This document shows, in pieces, positions 1 through 8,424 of a stretch of DNA of 20,790 bases. Within the stretch, counting starts at the first letter, position 1. Each line of letters starts with the position of its first letter. The notes under the pieces are model-generated. The model saw only the letters and a list, made by a program, of their open reading frames with translations, did not search any database and was not told where the DNA came from. Source of the DNA: JALHFZ01 sp964483085 (lineage in GTDB: Bacteria > Synergistota > Synergistia > Synergistales > Aminobacteriaceae); the NCBI GenBank assembly GCA_964483085.1, contig CAYZZX010000027.1, positions 1 through 20,790 of the forward strand, read 5' to 3'. A program made the position numbers and the translations under genes.

Positions 1-1228
1 TGCCGTCCGCTACGACGATGGCGTTGTCCACCAGCATCCCCAGCGCGATGATAAGAGCGCCGAGGGAGATGCTGTGCAGATCGATGGCCATGATCTTCAT
101 CACGATGAAAGTGCCCAGAATGGTCAGCAGCAGAATGAAGCCTATCAGCAAGCCGCTCCGGAAGCCCATGAAGATCAACAGGATGCCGATGACGATGACG
201 AGGGCTTGCAGCAGGTTGACGATGAAGTCGCTGATGGAGGCGTCGACGGTGTCAGGCTGGTAGTAGATTACCCCCAGCGTCATGCCGACGGGAGTGCGGG
301 AAATCAGCTCATTGACGCGATTGTCGACGGCCTCGCCGATGGTGATGACGTTTCCTCCGTCGACGATGGAGATGCCCAGCCCGAGTGCGGGCTTTCCGTT
401 GTAGCGCATGGCGGACGAGGGCGGATCGGCGTACTCCCGCGTGATGGTCGCAAGGTCTCCGAGGCGCAGGTACTGCCCGGTGCCGCTCGGAAGCAGCAGG
501 TTCGACAGGGCGTCCACCGATGAGAAGTACCCCGTGGGGGCGATGCGGATGTACTCCGTACCCACCTCCACGTCACCCGCACCCGCGACGACGTTCTGTG
601 CCTGCAGCAGAGTGAAGATCTCCTGTGCGGCGATGCCGAGCTGCGCCATACGGGAGCGGTCGATTTCCACGTAGATGGTCTCCCGCTGGATGCCGGAGAT
701 CTCCACGTTGGCGACTCCTTCGACCAGCAGCAGCTCCCGCCGCAGAAAGTCTGCGTGGTCCTCCAGCTCGCGGAAGGTGTAGCCGTCTCCGGTGAGGGCA
801 TAGTAGACGCCGAAGACGTCGCCGTAGTCGTCATTGACCCGCGACGGCCCAGCACCGGGAGGGAGCGCCAGCTGCGTGTCAGTCACCTTGCGCCGCAGCT
901 CGTCCCAGATCTGGGGAAGATCGGCGGCCTTGTAGGTGTCCTTGATATCCACGTAGACTATCGAGAGCCCCTCTTTTGAGAGTGAGCGCACCTTGTCCGT
1001 CTGGCCCAATTTCTGTGCGGCGGACTCGATCAGTGCGCTGACTTCCTCCTCCACCTCCAGCGGAGATGCACCGGGGTAGGGGGTGATGATCGCGGCGGTC
1101 TTGATCGTAAAGGTGGGGTCCTCCAGCTTGCCGAGACCCGTGTACGCCCAGAGGCCGCCCAGAACTATCAGGATGGTGAGAAACCACGCGACGGTGCTCT
1201 TGCGGATCGATACTTCAGCGAGATTCAC
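1..1228 (-). CDS. RND efflux transporter, N-terminal part (runs off the window)
   Basis: This is the inner-membrane proton-driven pump of a tripartite RND efflux system; its substrate cannot be told from sequence. The frame is open for 409 codons from a GTG at 1228 to the window edge, with GGAG 7 bases upstream. Visible features are an N-terminal membrane segment (AWFLTILIVLGGLWAY), the family motif YPGASPLEVEEEV at the start of the porter domain, the phrase VDGGNVITIGEAVDNRVNEL, a hydrophobic stretch (LVIVIGILLIFMGF), and LGMLVDNAIVVADG at the position of TM4. The AcrB proton-relay pair Asp-Asp appears here as Asp-Asn, a variant I believe occurs in other RND pumps. No stop or frameshift is present in the visible part. 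The C-terminal half lies outside the window. It starts 12 bases after the stop of the membrane-fusion gene, so the two form one operon. Confidence 0.93.
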   Translation of the reverse strand, partial: MNLAEVSIRKSTVAWFLTILIVLGGLWAYTGLGKLEDPTFTIKTAAIITPYPGASPLEVEEEVSALIESAAQKLGQTDKVRSLSKEGLSIVYVDIKDTYKAADLPQIWDELRRKVTDTQLALPPGAGPSRVNDDYGDVFGVYYALTGDGYTFRELEDHADFLRRELLLVEGVANVEISGIQRETIYVEIDRSRMAQLGIAAQEIFTLLQAQNVVAGAGDVEVGTEYIRIAPTGYFSSVDALSNLLLPSGTGQYLRLGDLATITREYADPPSSAMRYNGKPALGLGISIVDGGNVITIGEAVDNRVNELISRTPVGMTLGVIYYQPDTVDASISDFIVNLLQALVIVIGILLIFMGFRSGLLIGFILLLTILGTFIVMKIMAIDLHSISLGALIIALGMLVDNAIVVADG

Positions 1229-1240
1229 GGCTGTTCTCCG

Positions 1241-2536
1241 CTACTTTCCCGGTGCGGTATAGAGCGTCACCGGATCACCCTCCAGCAGATAGGAGACACC
1301 TGCCGTCACGATGCGGTCGCCTGGAGCCACGCCGCCCTTCACGAGGGCTGACTCGCCCCGGTAGGCTGCGATCTCCACCGGCACGCGCGCGACATGCAGC
1401 CTGTCCGTCCCCTCCACCCGCCAGACGAAGTGCTCCGTCCCCTCTCCCGCCCGCACTGCTGAGGCCGGAAGCTCCACCGAAGTCTCCGCCTCGGCGACAA
1501 TACGGGGCATAAGCACGTCCACAGTCATCCCCGGCAGGACGGTCAGCTCTTCGACCATGGTCAGGGTGAAGGTGACCGGATAGGTCTGGGTCTGGGGGTC
1601 GGCCTGGGCTGAGGCCTCCTTGTAGGTCAGCGGGAAGAGGGTCTCGGGCATCGAGGAGAAGCGCGCCTGAATTCCCGAGATTGATTCCTTGGGCGTGTGC
1701 AGGATGAGCGCCTCCGGAACGGAGACGGAGACTTCGAGAACATCGAGGTCCTGCAGGCTGACGACGGGCTGATCGCGCTGGATGCTCTGGCTGTTGTCCA
1801 CGTAGCGGTCGATGATCACGCCACCGAAAGGGGCGAGCAATCTGGTGTCGGCAAGGGCGTTCTCCGCAGCACGGACCTTCCCCTCGATCCCCTGAACAGT
1901 GAACTCCATGGCGGAGACATCCTCGGGGCGTGCGCCCGTGCGGGCAGCGGCGAGCTCCTGAGAAGCCGACTGGTAGGCCGAACGGGCCATCTCCCATGCG
2001 GTGCGGGTCTTGTCGAGCTCGGATCTCGAGAATCCTCCGGCTTTGTACAGTTTTTCCACTCGGTCGAGGGTGGTGAGGGCGTCGTTCATCTGCGCACGGG
2101 CGGAGTTTGCTTTCGCGGTGAACATGGCGATCTCCTCCTTGCGAGCCCCCGCCTTCATCGCGCTCAGACGGGCCCGTGCGTTCCCCAGCTCGCTCTTCGC
2201 GTTGGCGAGCTGCACCTCAAAGTCTCGAGGGTCGAGCCGGGCCAGCAGTGCGCCGGGTTCAACCCGCTCTCCCTTGACGACCGGCAGTTCGACGAGCTGT
2301 CCCGAGACGCGGAAGGCGAGGTTCACCTTCTGTGTAGCCAGCACCTTCCCCGGGAAGACCCGCTCACCGGCGCTTCCGGCGGCAGGGACCACTATTGTCT
2401 TCACCGGACGGGCAGCTCGGGGAACCTCCGTCTGTTCCCGCTTTGAGGGGACAGCCCCCCACAGGAAGTACGCCAAGCCCACTGACACAGTAACGGCAAT
2501 GGCGGCGAGAGTACGAGTTTTCATCAGCCTCGACAT
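1241..2536 (-). CDS. RND efflux membrane-fusion protein (HlyD/AcrA family)
   Basis: This is the periplasmic adaptor that links the RND pump encoded just downstream to an outer-membrane channel. At 431 aa it has normal family length. An N-terminal membrane anchor (residues about 9-30, AAIAVTVSVGLAYFLWGAV) has no lipobox cysteine. The first barrel-sandwich half (about 60-104, with FRVSGQLVELPVVKGERVEPG) is followed by an alpha-hairpin coiled coil rich in Ala, Arg and Glu (about 106-228). The second lipoyl half follows (LLAPFGGVIIDRYVDNSQSI), then beta-barrel and membrane-proximal domains. The start is uncertain. ATGs lie at 2548, 2536 and 2524; the AAAGGGG at about 2550-2556 is best placed for 2536. 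The frame stays open to 2902, but that extension overlaps the gene upstream and is not protein-like. No outer-membrane factor or TetR/MarR regulator gene is in view. Confidence 0.92.
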   Translation of the reverse strand: MSRLMKTRTLAAIAVTVSVGLAYFLWGAVPSKREQTEVPRAARPVKTIVVPAAGSAGERVFPGKVLATQKVNLAFRVSGQLVELPVVKGERVEPGALLARLDPRDFEVQLANAKSELGNARARLSAMKAGARKEEIAMFTAKANSARAQMNDALTTLDRVEKLYKAGGFSRSELDKTRTAWEMARSAYQSASQELAAARTGARPEDVSAMEFTVQGIEGKVRAAENALADTRLLAPFGGVIIDRYVDNSQSIQRDQPVVSLQDLDVLEVSVSVPEALILHTPKESISGIQARFSSMPETLFPLTYKEASAQADPQTQTYPVTFTLTMVEELTVLPGMTVDVLMPRIVAEAETSVELPASAVRAGEGTEHFVWRVEGTDRLHVARVPVEIAAYRGESALVKGGVAPGDRIVTAGVSYLLEGDPVTLYTAPGK

Positions 2537-2589
2537 TATTAAATGCATTCCCCTTTCGTATTCCGTAGAGCTTTCCTTTTTTCCTGATG

Positions 2590-3549
2590 TCAGCGAAGCC
2601 CCCTCGGAGCGGAGGGATTCACTCCGTCTGGAAGGAAGAGCTCCGGTTCTTCCTGAGAGAGGGATGCACGATAGAGGCTGAAGACTCCTCCCTTTCCGCG
2701 GCTCATCTCCTTTTCGGTGAATCCGAAGAAGAGATACTCCTCTCCGCCCCCTATCCATGAAGGAGCGAGGGCGCTGATCCTGTCGGAGGTTATCCTGGTG
2801 GTGGTCCCTTCGCCGGGAAGAAAGAGGAAGAGAGCTCCTATCAGGCCGTCGCCGCTCTTCTGCCACCCTCCCGTATCCTCCATCTCGCCGTCGAAAAGCC
2901 ATTTGCTTCCGTCAGGAGAGACGGAGAAATGAATTCCGCTTGAGGGCATAGCCTCGCCGAGAACCTCCGAGAGCTTCCGCATCTCTCCGACCTTTCCGTT
3001 GCTGAGGTCGATCCGGTAGAGGTTGTCGATATCGTGGCAGTAGACCGACAGACCGTCGGCGCTCCAGAAGGGGGAGTAGACCCCGAGCAGCTCAGGGGCG
3101 AGCTGGTGAAATTTCTCGTCCCCGAGAGAGTAATGGCCGATCCCCCAATTGGATTCTTTTTCGACCCAATAATTGAAGATCAGGGCTTTTCCGTCGGGAG
3201 ACCAGCGGGGGCCGTAGTTGTTGTTGCCCGGAATGGATTTCGGCACGGATCTCTTTTTTGTCTTGATATTGAAAAGGGCTATCTTTCTTCCGTCATCTTT
3301 TTCCGAAGAGAGGGTGAAGGCAAAGTCTCTCCCGTCCGGAGAGATCTCGGGGTCGTAGCCTGTGGAGAGTTGTACGGGTTTTGCGCCGGTTATATCGGTC
3401 AGGAGGATGGTATCCCCTCTGGAGAAGATCACCGGAGAGGGGATTTGGTCGGATTTCGCAGCGGCCGAAAGGGGCGCCGAAAGAAAGAAGAAACACCCGA
3501 TAAGGAGAATAAGGAAAAGTGGAGCGGAGGAATTTCGTTGCTCTGTCAT
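2590..3549 (-). CDS. Exported PD40/TolB-like beta-propeller protein
   Basis: This 319-aa protein has a clear signal peptide (hydrophobic residues about 9-28, FLILLIGCFFFLSAPLSAAA, with likely cleavage near residue 31), so it is probably periplasmic. The mature part carries repeated PD40/WD40-like phrases: SPDGRDFAF (about 70-78), SPDGKALIF (117-125), SADGLSVYC (163-171) and SPDGSKWLF (211-219), plus W/F-rich strands. These are typical of TolB C-terminal or DPP-IV-type propellers. No catalytic domain is visible, so a binding or scaffolding role is more likely than an enzyme, and the ligand is unknown. The start has a strong GGGAGG about 10 bases upstream. It lies 54 bases upstream of the membrane-fusion gene on the same strand, so it could share a transcript with the efflux operon. 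A functional link is not shown. Confidence 0.85.
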   Translation of the reverse strand: MTEQRNSSAPLFLILLIGCFFFLSAPLSAAAKSDQIPSPVIFSRGDTILLTDITGAKPVQLSTGYDPEISPDGRDFAFTLSSEKDDGRKIALFNIKTKKRSVPKSIPGNNNYGPRWSPDGKALIFNYWVEKESNWGIGHYSLGDEKFHQLAPELLGVYSPFWSADGLSVYCHDIDNLYRIDLSNGKVGEMRKLSEVLGEAMPSSGIHFSVSPDGSKWLFDGEMEDTGGWQKSGDGLIGALFLFLPGEGTTTRITSDRISALAPSWIGGGEEYLFFGFTEKEMSRGKGGVFSLYRASLSQEEPELFLPDGVNPSAPRGLR

Positions 3550-3595
3550 GGTCTACTACCTCCCTGCATAAAATTTTTTCGTAGAAAGAGAAATG

Positions 3596-3622
3596 CCGGC
3601 AAAGGTTTTGTAACCCCGCCGG
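3596..3622. other. Stem-loop in the gap between the HD-GYP and PD40 genes
   Basis: In the 159-bp gap between the HD-GYP stop and the PD40 start, CCGGC (3596-3600) pairs with GCCGG (3618-3622). Inside it, GGTT (3604-3607) pairs with AACC (3612-3615) around a TTGT loop. There is no T-run on either side, so it is not a canonical intrinsic terminator. It could be a 5' UTR hairpin of the PD40 gene or a factor-assisted terminator for the HD-GYP gene. I saw no recognisable riboswitch core, and no convincing promoter in this gap. Confidence 0.3.
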
Positions 3623-3708
3623 AATGTTCTCGCGGAGGAGAATGTGGCAATGTGTATTACTTGTCCACAAAAACACCCCCCTCTCGCCGCTCCCCTGAAA
3701 GGGAAAGT

Positions 3709-5475
3709 TTAAACGTTCAGGGTAAATCCTTTCTCCCGAAAGAGGCGGAGACAGGCGTCCACGACGTTTTCATCGAGGCCGGTTCCCCGGAGGCGTTCAA
3801 TCTCCGTGAGCCCTGCTTCGATGCCCAGGGCCGGGCGGTAGGGACGGTAGGAGGCCATGGCGTCCACGATGTCCGCCACGGCGATGATCCGCGCCTCGGG
3901 AAGAATCTGGTCTCCCATGAGCCCGTCGGGATAGCCTGTGCCGTCCATGCGCTCGTGGTGCTGGTCGACGATATCGTGGAGCGGCCAGGGGAGGTGGATT
4001 TTGCTGAGGATGCGAGCTCCGGCCCGGGGGTGGCACTTGATGAGCTCGAATTCAAGGGCAGAGAGTTTTCCCGGTTTGCTGAGAATTTCACCCGGAACTT
4101 CAATCTTACCGATGTCGTGAACGAGGGAAGCCTGCTCCACTCCCTTCACGAAGGCAGAGCAATACCCCATCTCCGTAGCGATTGCCTTCGCGAGTCGGGC
4201 GACCTGGCGTTGGTGCCCGGAGGTGTAGGGGTCCTTGGCCTCTGTGGCGGAGGCGAGAACCTCGATGGCCTCGCTGAAGGTCCGTTCCATATTTGTGAGA
4301 TTCTCGGCGAGGGTGGTCTGCACGAGCTTCGCTTCCGTGATGTCCTGCCCCACGGCGTGAAACTCCCTTCCTCCGTCGGGGTGTTCCGCGAAGAGGCGGA
4401 TCGTCCAGCGATGCCAGAGGGTTGATCCGTCCGCTCCGATGACGGTAAGCTCCAGCGTGATGGCCGGCCGGGAGGGAGAGAGGGCTTTCAGGTGGTTTTT
4501 CAGAGTTTCAAGGGAATGTTCGCTGACGAATTCAAAGCAGGGAACCCCTCTCAGCTCCTCGGGAGAGCGGGAGGCGAAGGCGCAGAATTCCCGGTTGACG
4601 AAGGAGAACCGCCCCTCCTCGTCGAAGGCGCAGACCATGGCGGGAATATCCTCCACAAGACAACGGTACCGTTCTTCGCTGACCAGCAGCCGGGTCTCGG
4701 TCTGTTTCATCCGGGTCTGGTCCATGTAGATGCTGTAGCACCCCACCCGCTTCCCCTTCAGGAGGATGGGAAAGGCCGTTCCCTTCACGTAGACAGACTC
4801 TCCGTTCTTTCGTTTCCTGGTGCCCTCGAAGAAAATTGTCTCGCCGGCGACAACCCGGTTTGTATTTGACAGTACCTCCTCAAACGTTTCAGGAAGGGCG
4901 ATGAGGTCATCCATAAAGCGCCCCCTCATCTCCCCTGCGGAATAACCGAATATATCCTCGGAGGCCTGATTTGCCGTTATGATCCGGCCGTCAAGGCTGC
5001 TGCGGTGAATGGCGAGGGGGGCGTGGGAGAAGAGCTGCTCGAGAAAGGCCGACTTCACCTCGAGTTCATTCTCGGTGCGTCGTATATCCGAGATATCGTG
5101 GATGATCGAACAGAGCACTTTCTGTTCATTCCAGTTCAGGACGGTGCTGAAGACCTCCACTTCGCAGATTGCTCCGGATTTTTTACGGTGATGAAACCGG
5201 AAATTTCCCCGGCGCTTTGCCGCAGCGTCGCGCATCTTTGCCCGTATCTCCTCCTCGGGGAGGGTGTTCAGATCGTGGATGCTCTTGTTGAGGAGCTCCG
5301 CTGCAGGATATCCGTAAAAATCGACAGCGGCCTCGTTTGCCTCAAGAATGGCCCCCGTCTCGGGGTCGATGAGAAGCATCAGGGAGCCGTTTTCGTAAAA
5401 AAGGTTCGAGAAAAGAAGCATCAGCTCTTTTTCGCTTCCCTTCTCTTCAACAGTGGAAAATGGGAATCGAGTCAT
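3709..5475 (-). CDS. Triple-PAS HD-GYP protein (probable c-di-GMP phosphodiesterase)
   Basis: The 588-aa protein likely hydrolyses cyclic di-GMP in response to a signal sensed by its PAS domains. Three PAS domains can be seen at about 28-132 (DPETGAILEANEAAVDFYGY), 145-262 (LDGRIITANQASEDIFGYSA) and 270-385 (DEEGRFSFVNREFCAF), each ending in a D-I-T/S-type linker. The C-terminal HD-GYP domain (about 400-580) is complete: HDIGK at 453-457, CHPRAG, HHE at 506-508, DGTGYPDG at 511-518 and ADIVDAM with RPYRP. No transmembrane or receiver domain is seen, so it is probably cytoplasmic. The start at 5475 is chosen because GGAGG lies about 9 bases upstream. An in-frame ATG at 5508 lacks an RBS, and the frame open further upstream to 6438 is antisense to nhaC. 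It is divergent from nhaC. Confidence 0.92.
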   Translation of the reverse strand: MTRFPFSTVEEKGSEKELMLLFSNLFYENGSLMLLIDPETGAILEANEAAVDFYGYPAAELLNKSIHDLNTLPEEEIRAKMRDAAAKRRGNFRFHHRKKSGAICEVEVFSTVLNWNEQKVLCSIIHDISDIRRTENELEVKSAFLEQLFSHAPLAIHRSSLDGRIITANQASEDIFGYSAGEMRGRFMDDLIALPETFEEVLSNTNRVVAGETIFFEGTRKRKNGESVYVKGTAFPILLKGKRVGCYSIYMDQTRMKQTETRLLVSEERYRCLVEDIPAMVCAFDEEGRFSFVNREFCAFASRSPEELRGVPCFEFVSEHSLETLKNHLKALSPSRPAITLELTVIGADGSTLWHRWTIRLFAEHPDGGREFHAVGQDITEAKLVQTTLAENLTNMERTFSEAIEVLASATEAKDPYTSGHQRQVARLAKAIATEMGYCSAFVKGVEQASLVHDIGKIEVPGEILSKPGKLSALEFELIKCHPRAGARILSKIHLPWPLHDIVDQHHERMDGTGYPDGLMGDQILPEARIIAVADIVDAMASYRPYRPALGIEAGLTEIERLRGTGLDENVVDACLRLFREKGFTLNV

Positions 5476-5523
5476 TCTCTCTTCCTCCAAATCCTGTGAA
5501 GCTACCATGATTGAAATATCTCG

Positions 5524-5538
5524 TACAATAGGATTGTA
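5524..5538. promoter_or_regulatory. Inverted repeat TACAAT-AGG-ATTGTA in the divergent gap
   Basis: A perfect 6-bp inverted repeat with a 3-bp spacer lies between the divergent HD-GYP and nhaC genes. Each arm reads TACAAT, so the site offers a -10-like hexamer on both strands. Neither has a good -35 hexamer at 16-18 bp. It may be overlapping divergent promoters, an operator, or both. Confidence 0.35.
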
Positions 5539-5548
5539 ACAGACGAAC

Positions 5549-5624
5549 AGGCGCTCGGTCGAGCCTTGGGAACCACACTTCCTCCGTCTCAGGTTCCCCG
5601 AAAGGGGGGAGAGGCGGTTGGAAG
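5549..5624 (+). promoter_or_regulatory. Structured leader upstream of nhaC (candidate regulatory RNA)
   Basis: The region before nhaC can fold in two mutually exclusive ways. One is a perfect 7-bp stem, GGGAACC (5568-5574) with GGTTCCC (5592-5598). The other is a long interrupted hairpin: CTTCC (5578-5582) with GGAAG (5620-5624), CCG with CGG, TCTC with GAGA, and CCCC-GAAA-GGGG (5596-5607) at the tip. An upstream hairpin, AGG-CG-CTC/GAG-CCT, spans 5549-5566. Competing stems ahead of a cation antiporter are what a riboswitch or attenuator would look like. I do not recognise a known class, and GC-rich DNA gives some pairing by chance. Confidence 0.35.
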
Positions 5625-5661
5625 CGTCCCGGGGAGGGAACGGAATGGAAGGGGTGAGGAA

Positions 5662-7062
5662 ATGGAAAAGATCGGACGAAAAAGAGAAATCTCCTTCCGG
5701 GGTGCCCTCCTCGTTCTCGGCGGGGTCTTCGCCATACTCGTCGGAGGAAAGCTTATCTTTGATATGAATATCGTGCTGCTTCTTCTGGCGAGCGGTCTCT
5801 TCACTACGGTACTCTTTCGGGGCTTCTACGGCTTTTCTCTGGCCGATCTTTTCGGAAGGGGAGTGGCCCCCCTGCTCGGCCGTTCGTCCGGAGCCATCGC
5901 CATACTCCTCAGCGTCGGGCCCCTCATCGCCGCATGGACCATGGCCGGGACCATCCCCTACCTCGTCTGGTCCGGCCTTCGCCTTCTCGCTCCTGCGATC
6001 TTTCTGCCCTCGGTCTTTGTGATCTGTTCGCTGGCTTCTCTGCTCACCGGCACGTCCTGGGGCACCGCCGGGACCTTCGGCATCGCCTTCATGGCCATCG
6101 CCGAGGGGCTCGGAATACCCGCTCCGGTCACGGCGGGGGCCATCGTCGGAGGAGCCTATTTCGGCGACAAGCTCAGCCCCGTCAGCGACACCACGGTGCT
6201 GGCCGCCGCAGTTGCTGAGGTGGACGTGGTGGACCATATCCGCGGGATGCTCTGGACCACCCTCCCCGGTTTTTTCCTCTCCCTCGGCCTCTACGCCCTT
6301 CTCGGAGGTTCTTCGGCGGAAGCTCTGAAGGGAGATCTCATGAGCTCCATGATCTCCTCCCTCGAGGGGGCCTTCCGGATGACCCCTCTGCTGCTTCTTC
6401 CGCCACTCCTTCTGCTGGTGCTGGCGTGGAGGCGCCATTCCATCTTTCTCGTCCTCTGGGTAGCCGTCCTCTCGGCTCTTCCCTTCGCCCTCTATCAGGG
6501 GTACAGTCCGGGGGAGATCCTCCGGGCCCTGGCCGCCGGACCGCGGGTCGTCACAGGGTCTGCCTCCCTCGACGAACTTATGGGCCGGGGGGGCCTCCTC
6601 TTCATGGGAGGTGTGGCGGCGGTGGTCTCCCTCTGCTTTCTCTTTGCCGGACAGCTTGAGATTACCGGGGTCTTCCGGGCGGTCAGCCGGAAGCTGCAGG
6701 ATACCTTCATCGGCCTGAGCAGGGGGCGCTTCGTCCTCGCCGTCTCCCTTTCAGGCCTTCTGGTGAGCATCTCCACGGGCAACTCCTACCTCAGCGCGAT
6801 CATCCCCGGCACCATGTTCCGGAAGATGGCCGACTCTCTGAACGTCTCCCGGAGGGTTCTCTCCCGCACCCTCGAGGATTCGGGGACCATGGTGGTCCCT
6901 CTCGTCCCCTGGTCCGCCGCGGGGATCTATCTCTCCTCGGTCCTCGGCGTCCCCGTGGCCGCCTACGCCCCCTGGGCTTTGCTGTGTTATCTCGGCGTTG
7001 TCACCGCCTGGATCTACGCGCTCACGGGGACAGCTCTCTGGCCGTCGGAGGAGACTTTTTGA
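5662..7062 (+). CDS. nhaC: Na+/H+ antiporter, NhaC family
   Basis: This is a 466-aa polytopic inner-membrane secondary transporter, expected to exchange cytoplasmic Na+ for H+. Related members exchange organic acids such as malate and lactate. Diagnostic NhaC phrases are present: GTSWGTAGTFGIAFMAIAEG, PVTAGAIVGGAYFGDKLSP, SDTTVLAAAVAEVD, and later SISTGNSYLSAIIPG and EDSGTMVVPLVPWSAAG. Hydrophobic segments run through the whole length, consistent with about 11-12 helices. The start MEKIGRKREI at 5662 has GGGGTGAGGA just upstream; the open frame back to 5566 lies in the structured leader. Its 3' end overlaps the end of the V-ATPase B gene on the other strand by 41 bp, placing a Na+/H+ exchanger beside a rotary ion pump. 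The exact substrate is inferred from the family only. Confidence 0.92.
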   Translation: MEKIGRKREISFRGALLVLGGVFAILVGGKLIFDMNIVLLLLASGLFTTVLFRGFYGFSLADLFGRGVAPLLGRSSGAIAILLSVGPLIAAWTMAGTIPYLVWSGLRLLAPAIFLPSVFVICSLASLLTGTSWGTAGTFGIAFMAIAEGLGIPAPVTAGAIVGGAYFGDKLSPVSDTTVLAAAVAEVDVVDHIRGMLWTTLPGFFLSLGLYALLGGSSAEALKGDLMSSMISSLEGAFRMTPLLLLPPLLLLVLAWRRHSIFLVLWVAVLSALPFALYQGYSPGEILRALAAGPRVVTGSASLDELMGRGGLLFMGGVAAVVSLCFLFAGQLEITGVFRAVSRKLQDTFIGLSRGRFVLAVSLSGLLVSISTGNSYLSAIIPGTMFRKMADSLNVSRRVLSRTLEDSGTMVVPLVPWSAAGIYLSSVLGVPVAAYAPWALLCYLGVVTAWIYALTGTALWPSEETF

Positions 7063-8422
7063 TAAATTTTTCGATCTCTTCGAGGGAGAGGCGGGTGAGT
7101 TCCGCAGCGGGAAGAAGAGAGAGAAGCTGCCACGCCATATCGAGAGACTGGCCGATCTCGCGGTTCTCATCGGCACCCTGGTTGAGAAAGGTCTGCTCGA
7201 AGGCGTCGCCGAAGGCCAGAGAGGACTTGTCCGCCCTGCTCACCTCGTCCTCTCCGACGACTCCGGCCAGGGCCCGGACCTCGTTCACCCTGCTGTAGGA
7301 GGCGAAGAGCTGTCCGGCGAGACCGGGATGGTCCTCCCGGGTGTACCCCTTTCCGATGCCGTCCTTCATGAGACGGGAGAGGCTGGGCAATATCTCCACG
7401 GGAGGGTAGATGCCCCGGGCCTCGAGATCCCTTGAGAGGACGATCTGCCCCTCGGTGATGAACCCCGTGAGGTCGGGGATGGGGTGGGTGATGTCGTCGT
7501 TGGGCATGGTGAGGATGGGGATCTGGGTGACGCTTCCCTTCCCCGAGCGCAGCACTCCCGCCCGTTCGTAGAGGGATGCCAGGTCGCTGTAGAGGTAGGC
7601 GGGGTACCCCTTTCTGCTGGGGACCTCCCCCCGGGCTACGGATAGCTCCCGGAGGGCCTCGCAGTAGCTCGTCATGTCCGTCAGAATGACGAGGACGTGC
7701 ATTCCGAGGTCGAAGGCGAGGTACTCCGCAGCCGTCAGCGCCAGCCGGGGGGTGGCGATCCGTTCGATGACCGGGTCGTCGGCGAGGTTGAGAAAGAGCA
7801 CGAGGTTCCGCCCCTGCCCCTCGGCGGAGAGACGGCTCGCGAAGTAGGCGGCGTCGTCGTTCTTTATGCCCACGCCGGCGAAGACCACGGCGAAGTTTTC
7901 CGCCCCCACCAGCTTTGACTGGGTGGCGATCTGCACGGCCAATTGGTTGTGAGGAAGGCCGTTCCCCGAGAAGATGGGCAGCTTCTGCCCCCGGATCAGG
8001 GTGAGCAGGACGTCAAGAGAGGAGATTCCCGTGGAGATGAAATCCCTCGGATACTCCCGGGCGAGGGGGTTGATGGGGGATCCGCTCACAGGACGGCGGA
8101 TGCCTCCAAGCACGGGTCCGCAGCCGTCCCGGGGCTCGCCGAGGCCGTCGAAGGTCCGCCCCAGAAGAGAGGGAGAGAGGGAGATCTCAAGCTCACGGCC
8201 GAGAAAGCGCACGGCCGTGGAAGAGGGGATGAGCCCCTCGGTTCCGGAGAAGACCTGCACGAGGGTGGACTTTTCGTCCACGAGGACGACCCGCCCCTTA
8301 CGGGGCTTTCCCTCCGGAGGGATCACGTCCACAATTTCGTCGTACCCCACTCCCGGAATGGCCGAGAGCAGGAGGAAGGGGCCGTTGATCTGATTCACCC
8401 CTACGTATTCTGTAAAGGCCAT
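7022..8422 (-). CDS. atpB: V/A-type ATPase subunit B
   Basis: Non-catalytic nucleotide-binding subunit of the V1/A1 head, 466 aa, normal length. It has the family opening (EYVGVNQINGPFLLL), the beta-barrel region, and SGNGLPHNQLAVQIATQ at the place where subunit A has its P-loop. The absence of GKT there distinguishes B from A. SLYERAG and the typical LSRLMKDGIGKGYTREDH follow. The start lies 2 bases after the subunit A stop, so translation is probably coupled. It is the last gene of the operon. Its TGA at 7024-7022 lies inside the end of convergent nhaC, so no room is left for an intergenic terminator. In most bacterial V-type operons subunit D follows B; here D is at the opposite end. Confidence 0.97.
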   Translation of the reverse strand: MAFTEYVGVNQINGPFLLLSAIPGVGYDEIVDVIPPEGKPRKGRVVLVDEKSTLVQVFSGTEGLIPSSTAVRFLGRELEISLSPSLLGRTFDGLGEPRDGCGPVLGGIRRPVSGSPINPLAREYPRDFISTGISSLDVLLTLIRGQKLPIFSGNGLPHNQLAVQIATQSKLVGAENFAVVFAGVGIKNDDAAYFASRLSAEGQGRNLVLFLNLADDPVIERIATPRLALTAAEYLAFDLGMHVLVILTDMTSYCEALRELSVARGEVPSRKGYPAYLYSDLASLYERAGVLRSGKGSVTQIPILTMPNDDITHPIPDLTGFITEGQIVLSRDLEARGIYPPVEILPSLSRLMKDGIGKGYTREDHPGLAGQLFASYSRVNEVRALAGVVGEDEVSRADKSSLAFGDAFEQTFLNQGADENREIGQSLDMAWQLLSLLPAAELTRLSLEEIEKFIKKSPPTARELSP

Positions 8423-8424
8423 GG

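Noticed and set aside
3034..4425. 463-aa plus-strand open frame opposite the PD40 and HD-GYP genes
   Set aside because: It spans two real minus-strand genes and their gap. It has no RBS and no family resemblance, and results from GC-rich codon bias on the opposite strand.
5476..6438. Upstream extension of the HD-GYP frame to 6438
   Set aside because: It lies antisense to nhaC, is low-complexity (Gly/Glu/Arg-rich), and a strong RBS sits at the 5475 start.
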